Shown here piece after piece: positions 53,813 through 64,000 of a stretch of DNA of 64,000 nucleotides; the stretch's first letter is position 1; each line of letters opens with the position of its first letter. Under the pieces are notes generated by a model, which was given only the letters and a program-made list of their open reading frames with translations, was not told where the DNA came from and searched no databases. This DNA comes from Chiridota heheva (taxonomy: Eukaryota > Echinodermata > Holothuroidea > Apodida > Chiridotidae). The stretch covers positions 532,001-596,000 of the forward strand of contig JAIGNY010000088.1 of the NCBI GenBank assembly GCA_020152595.1, in the 5' to 3' direction. The position numbers and the translations under genes were made by a program.

Positions 53813-54869
53813 TGCTCTCAACACATCGTAAGCTCACTGCACTGTGCTCTCAACACATCGTAAGCTCACTGCACTGTGCTCTCAACACATCGTAAGCTCA
53901 CTGCACTGTGCTCTCAACACATCGTAAGCTCACTGCACTGTGCTCTCAACACATCGTAAGCTCACTGCACTGTGCTCTCAACACATCGTAAGCTCACTGC
54001 ACTGTGCTCTCAACACATCGTAAGCTCACTGCACTGTGCTCTCAACACATCGTAAGCTCACTGCACTGTGCTCTCAACACATCGTAAGCTCACTGCACTG
54101 TGCTCTCAACACATCGTAAGCTCACTGCACTGTGCTCTCAACACATCGTAAGCTCACTGCACTGTGCTCTCAACACATCGTAAGCTCACTGCACTGTGCT
54201 CTCAACACATCGTAAGCTCACTGCACTGTGCTCTCAACACATCGTAAGCTCACTGCACTGTGCTCTCAACACATCGTAAGCTCACTGCACTGTGCTCTCA
54301 ACACATCGTAAGCTCACTGCACTGTGCTCTCAACACATCGTAAGCTCACTGCACTGTGCTCTCAACACATCGTAAGCTCACTGCACTGTGCTCTCAACAC
54401 ATCGTAAGCTCACTGCACTGTGCTCTCAACACATCGTAAGCTCACTGCACTGTGCTCTCAACACATCGTAAGCTCACTGCACTGTGCTCTCAACACATCG
54501 TAAGCTCACTGCACTGTGCTCTCACACATCGTAAGCTCACTGCACTGTGCTCTCAACACATCGTAAGCTCACTGCACTGTGCTCTCAACACATCGTAAGC
54601 TCACTGCACTGTGCTCTCAACACATCGTAAGCTCACTGCACTGTGCTCTCAACACATCGTAAGCTCACTGCACTGTGCTCTCAACACATCGTAAGCTCAC
54701 TGCACTGTGCTCTCAACACATCGTAAGCTCACTGCACTGTGCTCTCAACACATCGTAAGCTCACTGCACTGTGCTCTCAACACATCGTAAGCTCACTGCA
54801 CTGTGCTCTCAACACATCGTAAGCTCACTGCACTGTGCTCTCAACACATCGTAAGCTCACTGCACTGTG
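53813..54869. repeat. 32-bp satellite, almost perfectly homogeneous
   Basis: Thirty-three copies of a 32-bp unit (TGCTCTCAACACATCGTAAG followed by CTCACTGCACTG). The only change I saw is a single-base deletion in the unit near 54523. This uniformity contrasts with the mutated LINE beside it and implies recent amplification or ongoing homogenisation. Copy number in the assembly may be inaccurate. Confidence 0.95.
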
Positions 54870-56219
54870 TACAAATCAACATTATCCTGGAAATTAAAGT
54901 AATTTTTCAATGACACAAGTATCAATAATTAAACCAGTTTTATTTCAAATTTCCCTTGACTCAGCAAAAAAGATGCCCTTTGTCTTTTTGACCTAGGTCT
55001 TCTTTAATTGATCAAGTATGTTAGTTACTGATTCACTGGCCATGCCTGTAGAAAACTTAATAAAATTTATTCCATTTATACCGATCAGATGCCACTAATT
55101 ATTTTGATACAGTAAGTTTATTGGTAAAAACATTCAGCATGCATGTACCACAAACAAGAGTTTTCAAAATGTCCTCGGGAAATCCAACCACTTTCCTCAC
55201 CCAAAGACAATATTTTTTAAATGGGTAGCACTAACTTATTCACTAAAACATCAAATGGCAAACATCTCTGTATATCAAAGAACATGCATGGTGTATAAGA
55301 GAAGTAATAAATGCTGCATATGAAAGGTGCAGTATTACCTTATTTCTAGAAGTAACTCTTAGTAAAACAAACTGTCAGACTGTTCTAATCAAAGTCAATA
55401 TTGATAAGTTCTTTACTAACTCTAGGCGTCTTTGATTTTTTTTGTGGTGGTGGTGGTGTTAGTTTGGCTTTTTCATTTTATGGGGTGACTATCCCTTCTT
55501 AGCCTGTAATCTTGTTATGTTATGTTATGTTTATCATATTTTGAAATACCATAGTCCTGTTTTTGCTCTATCTCTTCAAGTTCAGCTCTAGCATAAAATA
55601 CAATTTATTATTCATGATAAGCAATTACAATTTATTTGAATATTCATCAGATTGATTATAAAGTATGATTTTATGCCAACTTGTTATTTTGCATTCAAAT
55701 AATCCAGTATTCTAAAAATGATATTCCCTCACATTTTGGTTGAGTATTTAATGAACTTGTGTTACCGCTTATACCAGTCTGAAATCAAAACAAATGTCAA
55801 AATGAATCTGCAAATATTTAATTCACACTCTAAAACCGCAATGAATTTCATACTACTTTCATCAAACACATGAGAAGGTGGACACTATGCTGAAATTTCA
55901 TATTTGTGCAGGTAATTTTAAGAAAAATCAATATTGACATCGAGTTAATATTAGAAATAGGGTTTTAGTGTAGGCCTGTGCATACAATATGTACTAGTAA
56001 GTGGCAAATCTTTGTAAGGGCTCTTCAAACATAACATATATACATCACATGATACTGTACATAGCAGGAAACATTGGTTTATAAGCTCACAATATATTTT
56101 CTCATGTGCAGAATTACAAGATCAGGAGAATTTACCCACAGCTATGACTCTTCCATAATCTAGAGACTAGGAGGAATATTCCTCATGCTACTGTATGCCC
56201 TCCCTCTTGCAATCTCCAC
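54870..56219. other. Non-coding with short microsatellites
   Basis: GTGGTGGTGGTGG near 55445 and TTATG repeats near 55514-55530. The rest is AT-rich. Confidence 0.45.
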
Positions 56220-56565
56220 GAGAGGTGTTTGAAGCACGGGGGGAAAGGGGAAAACTGCCTCCCAAAGAAATTCACCTTCCCGGTTGCATGCTTTACTTAG
56301 GTGGTGAAATGGGAAGTTAACATAAAATCGATAAATGTGGTCAAATTATTTGATATTTTGGTAAAATTCCTGAAATTTTTTTCAGAAAACTGGCCAAAAT
56401 TTCCTAAAAACTGTAAAAAAAATCTCAAAATTTAACGAAAATTTCCTGAAATTGAAGAAAATTCAAGTAAAAAGGAAACTTAATTAACCAGTGCAATTTC
56501 CCACTTGTCACCAGAAACGTTTTAGGCTTTTTTCCCCCTGAGAAGTGACCTTTCCTACGCCCCTG
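56220..56565. mobile_element. 346-bp non-autonomous element with 8-bp duplication
   Basis: Left end GAGAGGTGTTTGAAGCACGG, inverted right end CAGGGGCGTAGGAAAGG. The flanking 8-mers are ATCTCCAC (56212-56219) and ACCTCCAC (56566-56573), with one mismatch. The interior consists of AAATTTCC/GGAAATT-type units as in the element at 8311-9175, with which it shares CAGGGG-GTAGGAA ends. Confidence 0.65.
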
Positions 56566-57073
56566 ACCTCCACATCACCAAACATTGTTAGATGTTCCAG
56601 ATATTACCAATGATGTTGTCAAATGTAAAAACCTACAGTGAAGCTTAGTTTCCTTACTCAAAATTTCTTAGACGCCTTCACTTAAAACAGGTAAGCAGGG
56701 CCCCATAAATACATTTGTAAATGCTACTCCAATTCATGAAAATAAAACTGCTAAGACAATCAATAAAATACTCTGAAGTCATTAAAATAATGAATTGAAA
56801 ATTATTGACTTATTTCTTGCTGTGTATATTAATTGTACATTAACACATGAAATAGGTCAGCAATGTGAGTACTATGTAGGAAGGAATTGTGTTTGGCTGA
56901 GATGTGTTTATCAAGTAACCAATAAACAATCAAAAAAGAATAACTCGTGAGACATTAATAACTGCTTATGCTAGGAGAGAATGCAATTATATCATCTCGA
57001 ACGTTTTATTGCTTGAGCTTGCAGGATTGATATTTAGGGTCAGACATCTTTGATGTTCAGTAAGTCATTATTT
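56566..57073. other. Non-coding, no feature recognised
   Basis: AT-rich; nothing supported. Confidence 0.4.
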
Positions 57074-57355
57074 CATAGGTGTATAAACCGAGGGTACGTG
57101 CCCCCTCCTCCCCATTTTTCAGAAAATTGACAAAATGCCCCTTTTGAAAAAAAAGTACCCCTTACTGACCCAATGATAGGAAACTGGCAACTTTTGTCAA
57201 TCACACGTATGGAGAAATGGGTTCCACTGGAAAATTGCCCCTTTCTAAAACTAAAGTGCCCTTTTTACTTTATTATCTACAGACAGGGGGCAGACATATG
57301 CATATGGCTTGGGGAGAGGTTGGCCCCCACTTTTCAAAAGCTTCCTACATTCCTG
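57074..57355 (+). mobile_element. 282-bp non-autonomous element with perfect 8-bp duplication
   Basis: A perfect direct repeat CATTATTT flanks it (57066-57073 and 57356-57363). Left end CATAGGTGTATAAACC, inverted right end CAGGAATGTAGGAAGC. The interior has TGCCCC-TTTTGAAAA units. A related copy lies at 21155-21365. hAT-like by duplication length. Confidence 0.7.
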
Positions 57356-58083
57356 CATTATTTTCAAGTGTCAATCCACCATGGGAGGCTATAGTCATCA
57401 GTAATGACATCACATTGAGGGTTCATCTTATTTTCTATGATATATTCACAGAAGATTAAAGTCATTTCCATGAAAATTCATAGAAGAAAGAAATATCTAT
57501 CAAACCCCCTTCCTTTTCTCTCCCTTACCCCTCCTTCTCCTTCTTGTGGAGATTGAGGCCTATCATAAGCTTAGAATTCCATTTTCCTTTTTCTTGGGCC
57601 AATTCCCCAACTTGGTTCAAAGCATTCCATCCTAGCATTTCTCTCTCTATGGCATATTCATACAAGAGAATAATAGACAGAATAGTTGAAGACCGAGTGA
57701 AAGAAAGAATACCAATATTACATGTAAATGATATATAAACTAATTATCAACTCATGACTGATTAACTGTGAATTAACCAGGGAAATATTATTTCTTTGCT
57801 GCTGTAAATGTCCCACCAAAACTACTGACCATTTCCTTGACGACTTACACCTACAACTGTAAAATGTTTTATCGAGAAAAGCAAATACGACAGACTTTAC
57901 TTCAAACACATTTCACTGGTAGGAATAATAATCAATGGAAAGAATTAAGCAATTAAGTTAATGAGTAGCAACTTATTAACTTGCCACATGTTGTTTTAGT
58001 GTATTGTGTATATAAAACCCATACATATAAATGCCCTTACCATTAATAGTGAGGTCGATAATTGAGTAGGAACTATTTCATCC
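57356..58083. other. Non-coding, no feature recognised
   Basis: AT-rich with a pyrimidine-rich patch near 57510-57545. Open frames are unrecognised. Confidence 0.4.
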
Positions 58084-59004
58084 ATTAAAAGACAAGTTCA
58101 AAGGTCAAACATGTTATCTTTAATGAAAGATGACAATGATATCAACAAAATAGGGCATTAAGTGTCCAAAATCGTTCAAAATCGTATTCTTTACGGAGAT
58201 ATTTTAGTTTAGGCGAAATCGTCATAGGGACACAATCTTTAGAACTCAATTCAAATCGTTTGATTGATTGAAATTTCAATCAAGTGCTGCACGATTCATT
58301 GCACCTTCTTTGGCGGTATATACTTAATAAAATCCCCAGCATTGATCTTGATATAGCTGAGTCCATTAAGGTGATGAACTCTTTTTTCAAACCAACAGTT
58401 GCAGGTTCGAATCCCAGCAGAACCATTTTTTCAAAGTTTGCTTTTTCTTTTTTTCGCTAAGGGTTATTTTTATCTCAGGTGACTGTAGTGTTATCTTACT
58501 AATCTTTCACTTTCACTTTTTTAATTTCTGACAAATACGTTGAAAAAACATGTTTCCGTATAGTAATAACGTTATGCACTACGACTGAATCTTCACACAC
58601 ACAGCGCAATGTATGCACATGTACAAACAGACAGGGAGGGATCTTGTGCATTCCGTAACTGGAAGTGACGTTAAAAACTTGCATTCCCCCAATTTGACAG
58701 ACAGTCGGGAATAATAACGCTAAGTGCGGGCGTTAATGCACTTAACATGATGAATGAGACGCGAGCCTCTCTTCAGGTTCTATCTGATTTGTGTCAAAAC
58801 GACTAATATTAGGCTAGTTGTGACATCACACTCTCACATTTATCAAAAATATTTTACATAATATTTGACTAAGAGAGGAAAGCTCGCTTCTGTAAAATAG
58901 TGTTATAAGAAGTTTTACTGTTTTTGAGAAATTTCAACCAATCAAACTATTTGAATCATATTAAAATTATTGTTTATATGCCATGAACGATTTTGCCTCT
59001 TTAA
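58084..59004. mobile_element. Composite of TTAA-type elements, one with tRNA-like sequence
   Basis: 58084-58207 matches an arm of 47446-48128 (TTAAAAGACAAGTTCAAAGG, GGAGATATTTTAGTTT). 58208-58700 is the reverse-complement relative of 35890-36419. 58795-58850 resembles the inner arm of 47446-48128 (CAAAACGACTAATATTAGGC, GTGACATCACACTCTCAC). 58980-59004 ends AACGATTTTGCCTCTTTAA, as does 35890-36419. Nested insertion or recombination between related families would explain this. Confidence 0.55.
58348..58425 (+). pseudogene. tRNA-like sequence inside TTAA element, copy 2
   Basis: TAGCTGAGT (58354-58362) followed by CATTAAGG resembles the D-arm/A-box of Ser/Leu-type tRNAs. GGTTCGAATCC (58403-58413) is a perfect B box. 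The anticodon region is replaced by a T-run, as in the copy at 36188-36272, so a functional tRNA is unlikely. Confidence 0.6.
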
Positions 59005-59240
59005 ATCCATTATATAGATCAGGAGAGCAGTTCAACAGAAAGTGACCGATTTAGCACCTGAAGAAGGATGACAAAATTATAAAAGTTCAACAAAAAAAGT
59101 TCAATTAAAGGAGCTTTCGATCGAATATTGAGGGCGTAGTTTTTTGCTTATTCATGAGGATTTAAAAAAAGCAATTTCTCTTTTTTTCAAACCAAAAAAT
59201 GAAACAATTATTCATTAGAAATAAATATGATTGATTTTAA

Positions 59241-60830
59241 TATTCATAGAAGGTTTTAATGCCACCTGAACATTCATAGAAGGTTATCAATGCCATCTGA
59301 ACATTCATAGAATATCATCAATGCCACCTGTACATTCATAGAAGGTTATCTGAATGCCACCTGAACATTCATAACTTATCGATGCAATCTGGATATTCAT
59401 AGAAGTTTATCAATGCCGCCTGAACATTCATAGAAGGTTATCAATGCCACCTGAACATTCATAGAAAGTTATCAATGCCACCTGAACATTCATAGAAAGT
59501 TATCAATGCCACCTGAACATTCAAAGAAGATTATCAATGCCACCTGAACATTCATAGAAGGTTATCAATGCCACCTGAACATTCATAGAAGATTATCAAT
59601 GCCACCTGAACACTCATAGAAGGTTATCAATGCCACCTGAACATTCATAGAAAGTTATCAATGCCACCTGAACATTCATAGAAGGTTATCAATGCCACCT
59701 GAACATTCATAGAAAGTTATCAATGCCACCTGAACATTCATAGAAGATTATCAATGCCACCTGGACATTAATAGAAAGTTATCAATGCCACCTGTACATT
59801 CATAGGTTATCAATGCCACCTGAACATTCATAGGGTATCATTGCCACCTGAACATTCATAAAAGGTTGTTAATGCCACCTGAACATTCATAGAAGGTCAT
59901 CAATGCCACCTGAACATTCATAGAAAGTTATCAATGCCACCTGAACATTCATAGAAGATTATCAATGCCACCTGGACATTAATAGAAAGTTATCAATGCC
60001 ACCTGTACATTCATAGGTTATCAATGCCACCTGAACATTCATAGGGTATCATTGCCACCTGAACATTCATAGAAGGTTATCAATGCCACCTGGACATTAA
60101 TAGAAAGTTATCAATGCCACCTGTACATTCATAGGTTATCAATGCCACCTGAACATCCATAGGGTATCATTGCCACCTGAACATTCATAGAAGGTTATCA
60201 ATGCCACCTGGACATTCATAGAAAGTTATCAATGCCACCTGTACATTCATAGGTTATCAATGCCACCTGAACATTCATAGGGTATCATTGCCACCTGAAC
60301 ATTCATAGGTTGTTAATGCCATCTGGACATTCATAGAAAGTTATCAATGCCACCTGAACATTCATAGAAGGTTGTTAATGCCACCTGAACATTAATAGAA
60401 AGTTATCAATGCCACCTGTACATTCATAGGTTATCAATGCCACCTGAACATTCATAGGTTATCAATGCCACCTGAACATTCATAAAAGGTTGTTAATGCC
60501 ACCTGAACATTCATAGAAAGTTATCAATGCCGCCTGAACATTCATAGAAGGTTATCAATGCCACCTGAACATTCATAGAAGATTATCAATGCCACCTGGA
60601 CATTAATAGAAAGTTATCAATGCCACCTGTACATTCATAGGTTATCAATGCCACCTGAACATTCATAGGTTATCATTGCCACCTGAACATTCATAGGTTA
60701 TCAATGCCACCTGGACATTAATAGAAAGTTATCAATGCCACCTGTACATTCATAGGTTATCAATGCCACCTGTACATTCATAGGTTACCAATGCCACCTG
60801 AACATTCAAAGAAAGTTATCAATGCCACCA
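59241..60830. repeat. 31-bp minisatellite with 27-bp variants
   Basis: About 50 copies of a unit containing ATGCCACCTGAACATTCATA then GAAGGTTATCA (31 bp). Shortened 27-bp units lack GAAG. A block of types (GTACATTCATAGG, then GAACATTCATAGGG, then a full unit) recurs several times between about 59790 and 60440, showing higher-order amplification. A chance open frame lies at its right end. Confidence 0.92.
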
Positions 60831-60895
60831 CATGCAAGAAACATATATTCAAATATTCCAGTGTCCATAATGATATGCCCTCACATTTCAGCCCA

Positions 60896-60952
60896 GTGGT
60901 GCCTCCAGAGGGGTGGTGCCTCCAGAGGGGTGGTGCCTCCAGAGAGGGGTCC
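60896..60952. repeat. Short tandem repeat GTGGTGCCTCCAGAGGG
   Basis: Three copies of an 18-bp GC-rich unit immediately right of the 31-bp array. CCTCCAGAGG is self-complementary. Confidence 0.75.
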
Positions 60953-61376
60953 AAGGGGTCCATTACCCACCCATTGGGGAGGCCTCGATCGCCAATTGGG
61001 CCATTGTGTTGAAATTCGTCAGGGAGTCCTAATTGAGTATTTTATTTTCTTCTCCGACAAAAAGTCAATGATTCCCAACATAGCAGATTCGGAAATAGCC
61101 ATCAGAGAAGCTCAATCTTCAAATAGTTCATGGCCCGACAACAAATCTCAACACTAGGAGTTGTTACATCACAGCTTCCCCTGTGGCATGACCATTAAAT
61201 GTCAAGGAAATAGCTAGACCATCCGTCGAGGGGTGGTGGACCACCTTTGGGGGAAATCCTATAGTCATGCATCACTGTTTTGGCCGAGTGCTCTTTTCAT
61301 TTTCACTACACTACTGACGTAACATTGATAAGAAATTGAGAGTGTGAAGTGACTCTTCTAAAGTAGATTTAGTACA
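60953..61376. other. Non-coding, no feature recognised
   Basis: Somewhat GC-richer; overlapping open frames have no recognisable domain. Confidence 0.4.
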
Positions 61377-61468
61377 CCAGTCATTTTCTGCGCCAGTCAT
61401 TTTCTGCGCCAGTCATTTTCTGCACCAGTCATTTTCTGCCCCAGTCATTTTCTGCGCCAGTCATTTTC
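61377..61468. repeat. 16-bp tandem repeat
   Basis: About six copies of CCAGTCATTTTCTGCG, near perfect. Confidence 0.85.
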
Positions 61469-63685
61469 AAATAAACTTGTTAGTTGTTACTTGAAAAGTA
61501 ATCATCTCCTGAACAGAATAGAATGGGAGTATTTTGAGATATGAAAGATGTTGTTTTTTCTTCACTGTTCTGATTTGCCCTCTATCATACAAGATAGTTA
61601 TGCATGCATACATGCATGTCTGACTACATAACTATTCCATTATATATTCACTCTTGATGTTCACTTAATCAGCTAATTTTCAAATTGGGTTTTGACCAAA
61701 GGGAAAGCTAGGGGGCACAAAATGACTAAAAACAAAAAAAAAATCAATTTTAAATACCCATCAAAATTTGTTTCAATTGTTCTGTTTACAACTATTTGCA
61801 TTTAAAGGCAATTTAATCTGCTGGAATTTACACATTCATTAACAAGTGGAACCTCAGGCCTAGATATTAACTGCAATTTGAAGAGTTGATGGGGGCCAGG
61901 GAGGGGCAAACTCTAAGTGCTTTTATTTGAAGATTTTATAGCAGTCATATTCATACAAATTTATCAAGACTATGAATTTCAAATTCTTGACAGAATGAGA
62001 TGTTTTAGTACTTTTTTCACCATTTCTATCATTTTGTTGTCTTGGTAAAGATCTGCTTGCCAACAAAACTTATCCTTGAATTATACTTCACCATACCCAA
62101 GAAAAAGAATTCCACTAAATTTTCATTATATTTGTCGAGAAGTGATTCGCTGCATTCCTCGAAATTGACAACTTGAGGTGTAAGATATAGTATGAGATAT
62201 CTAAATATCATCTTCAGCTATCTACATTTGTAACACATGAAGAAAAGATGGATAACATTTCCGCAATTCTCCATAATTTCACTGATAAGATGTTGCAATC
62301 GCACAATAATGCCAGTTTCTTAAAAAAGAGTGGCCTCATCAGAATGCTATCCCTTAAATTCAGCAGTGTCTCTTGATGCAATGAGGGTAATACTACAGGT
62401 CTATGGACAACAATAACAAGTCTCCGTTTGATAATTTGTCAAAAGGATTATTTGATTCTGAGTAAAATAGTCATTGGATTTGGATAAAAGGGTATCTAAA
62501 TTTTAACTTATTGGTAGTATCAAATGTTGAGTACTTTGTTATCTTATATGCAAAAATCTTTGTCAAATAAATGTTTTTCAAAGTAACAAATTTTTGTTGA
62601 TTCTATTCAATTCTGGCAGCAACCAAATTTGCTCAGGCTGGTGAGAACTTTGTAAAATTGTACTGGGCTTCACGTTTTGTGAGTACTTGCAGAGCAAATC
62701 ATAGCGAGTCTCGTTTTTGATTTAATGGCCATGAATTAACAAATCAATAGGAATAAACGATTCTTGCGATTTTGGTTTATAGCCCATGCAGAAAGAAATT
62801 TTGGCACTAACAAGGATCACGTGCATGCTTGACTCGGTACACATCTTAGTATCACTTCTTCCAACATAATAAAGCAGTACATCATTAACTATTCTCCACA
62901 TTTCCACCCAAAGTAACATCAAACACATTTTTCACATAGGCCTACTCATGAATAATTTCACATCATCGACCAACTCACTCAGAGGACAACTGATATGTTC
63001 TTATGTGAGCTGCATGTGCACATGGCTACATTTCATTACTTGAGCTTTTCAAAACATGTCTTGGAAAGAATATATTTCCTTAAACTCATCTCGGGTACCA
63101 CCCATTAGTGACTGTACAATTAATATATAGTTTCTTTCTAAATAGAAACAAATTGCTGTTAAGCTAGACTAAGATAAATACACAGTATTTACGACAATGG
63201 ATTTTAAATTAGTATGTATATTCTGGAAGTATGCAAAAGCATGGACGGCAATTCCCAGGTTGAAGTGACTAAGTTTCACTTGGTTGTCTCATTAACTCGC
63301 TTTTCACAAATGTCAAATGCATTAAATTTCATCTCCATATCTTTCCTTAAAACTCTGCATATACAAAACTCTTAATTGCTTTCAGTGAATTTCCACATTA
63401 AACTTCAAACCTTTTACAAAAATCTAATGACTTATATTCATTGTGAATGAAAACAACTTTTTTTTTTGAAGTCCAATTAGCTTTTTAAAATGTTAGTTTC
63501 TGATAATTTTGACTGTTTACAGAAGAGAAACAAATTGTCTTTAAAGATTTGTTCAACTAGTATTATCTGTAGCTGTGTAGCCAGTCACCTGTGAATTTAG
63601 AAGAACTGAGTTTTTAGCATAATGAGATTAATTTATAAGGGGGAGAGGGGGGGGGGGAAGATACCAACAGTAATATGCACTAACA
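61469..63685. other. Non-coding intron-like DNA
   Basis: AT-rich, featureless; G-run near 63645-63658. No upstream calcium-channel exon or ATATCCTT donor was recognised on the minus strand. Confidence 0.4.
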
Positions 63686-64000
63686 TCAGTGGCGTGTCTA
63701 AGGGGGGCTATTGGAGGCTTAGCCCCCCTAAAAAATATCATATCCACCCCCCTTCTGTCCAAAGTCATCAATATAATTTACTGAAATATCACTGAACCAT
63801 GTGTAGAAAACAGAAGATTGCATTTTTTATAATCATAATTTAGGACCAAAACTTTTACAGTTTGCACCAAAAATCCTTCATTTTGGATATAAAAAAATTC
63901 TTCAGGCTTTTATCAAAAAAATTCAAAATTTTGGACCAAAACTTTTAAGTTTGGACCACAATCTACAACATAATTCAGATCATGTAGATAGGGAGGTGAT
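63686..64000. mobile_element. Left end of a hAT-like element, cut by the window edge
   Basis: CAGTGGCGTGTCTAAGGGGG at 63686 resembles the CAGTGGC ends elsewhere in the window. An inner GGGGGGCTATT / CTTAGCCCCCC inverted segment follows. The other end is not seen before the window ends, so length and duplication are unknown. Confidence 0.45.

Overview
This looks like nuclear DNA from an animal, most likely a marine invertebrate. It is AT-rich, packed with minisatellites, tRNA-derived SINEs, LINE copies and short inverted-repeat transposons. An echinoderm or another invertebrate deuterostome is plausible, but nothing in the sequence proves the taxon.

The only host coding sequence I can support is one exon on the minus strand at 41649-41894. 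It encodes segments S1 to S3 of domain I of a T-type (Cav3) voltage-gated calcium channel. Its 3' splice site is not AG. It reads as a U12-type AT-AC acceptor with an exact TTCCTTAAC branch-site motif 11 nt from the exon. No neighbouring channel exon was recognised, so most or all of the window is probably intron: at least 22 kb upstream (higher coordinates) and at least 41 kb downstream (lower coordinates).

Layout, left to right. 0.5-0.8 kb: foldback element. 1.5-3.0 kb: 15-bp minisatellite with a duplicated flank. 6.5-13 kb: a roughly 600-bp repeat in two inverted copies, enclosing a foldback element with a nested hAT-like element, an 865-bp element with an 8-bp target duplication, a self-complementary element and a TTAA element split by a SINE. 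16-19 kb: 46-bp and 24-bp minisatellites. 19.7-20.3 kb: LINE 3' fragment. 23.4 kb: 29-bp array carrying octamer motifs. 26.6 kb: hAT-like element with a perfect 8-bp duplication. 27.4-29.4 kb: 36-bp array. 34.7-36.4 kb: two TTAA elements, one with a tRNA-like internal sequence. 37 kb: LINE 3' fragment. 39.5-41 kb: LINE remnant and two SINEs. 41.5-42.1 kb: the channel exon between local tandem duplications. 44.4-45.0 kb: 603-bp hAT-like element. 47.4-48.1 kb: TTAA palindrome. 48.6-53.6 kb: near full-length dead LINE (gag-like ORF1, endonuclease, reverse transcriptase, RNase H) with a SINE in its zinc knuckle. 53.8-54.9 kb: near-perfect 32-bp satellite. 56-59 kb: more short elements, including a second tRNA-like TTAA element. 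59.2-60.8 kb: 31-bp minisatellite.

The elements do not form a pathway. Apart from the channel exon, the window is a layered record of transposition. Nesting gives relative ages: SINEs sit inside a TTAA element, a LINE and a LINE remnant, and a hAT-like element sits inside a foldback element. The long open frames over the 15-bp and 36-bp arrays come from unit lengths divisible by three and are not treated as genes.
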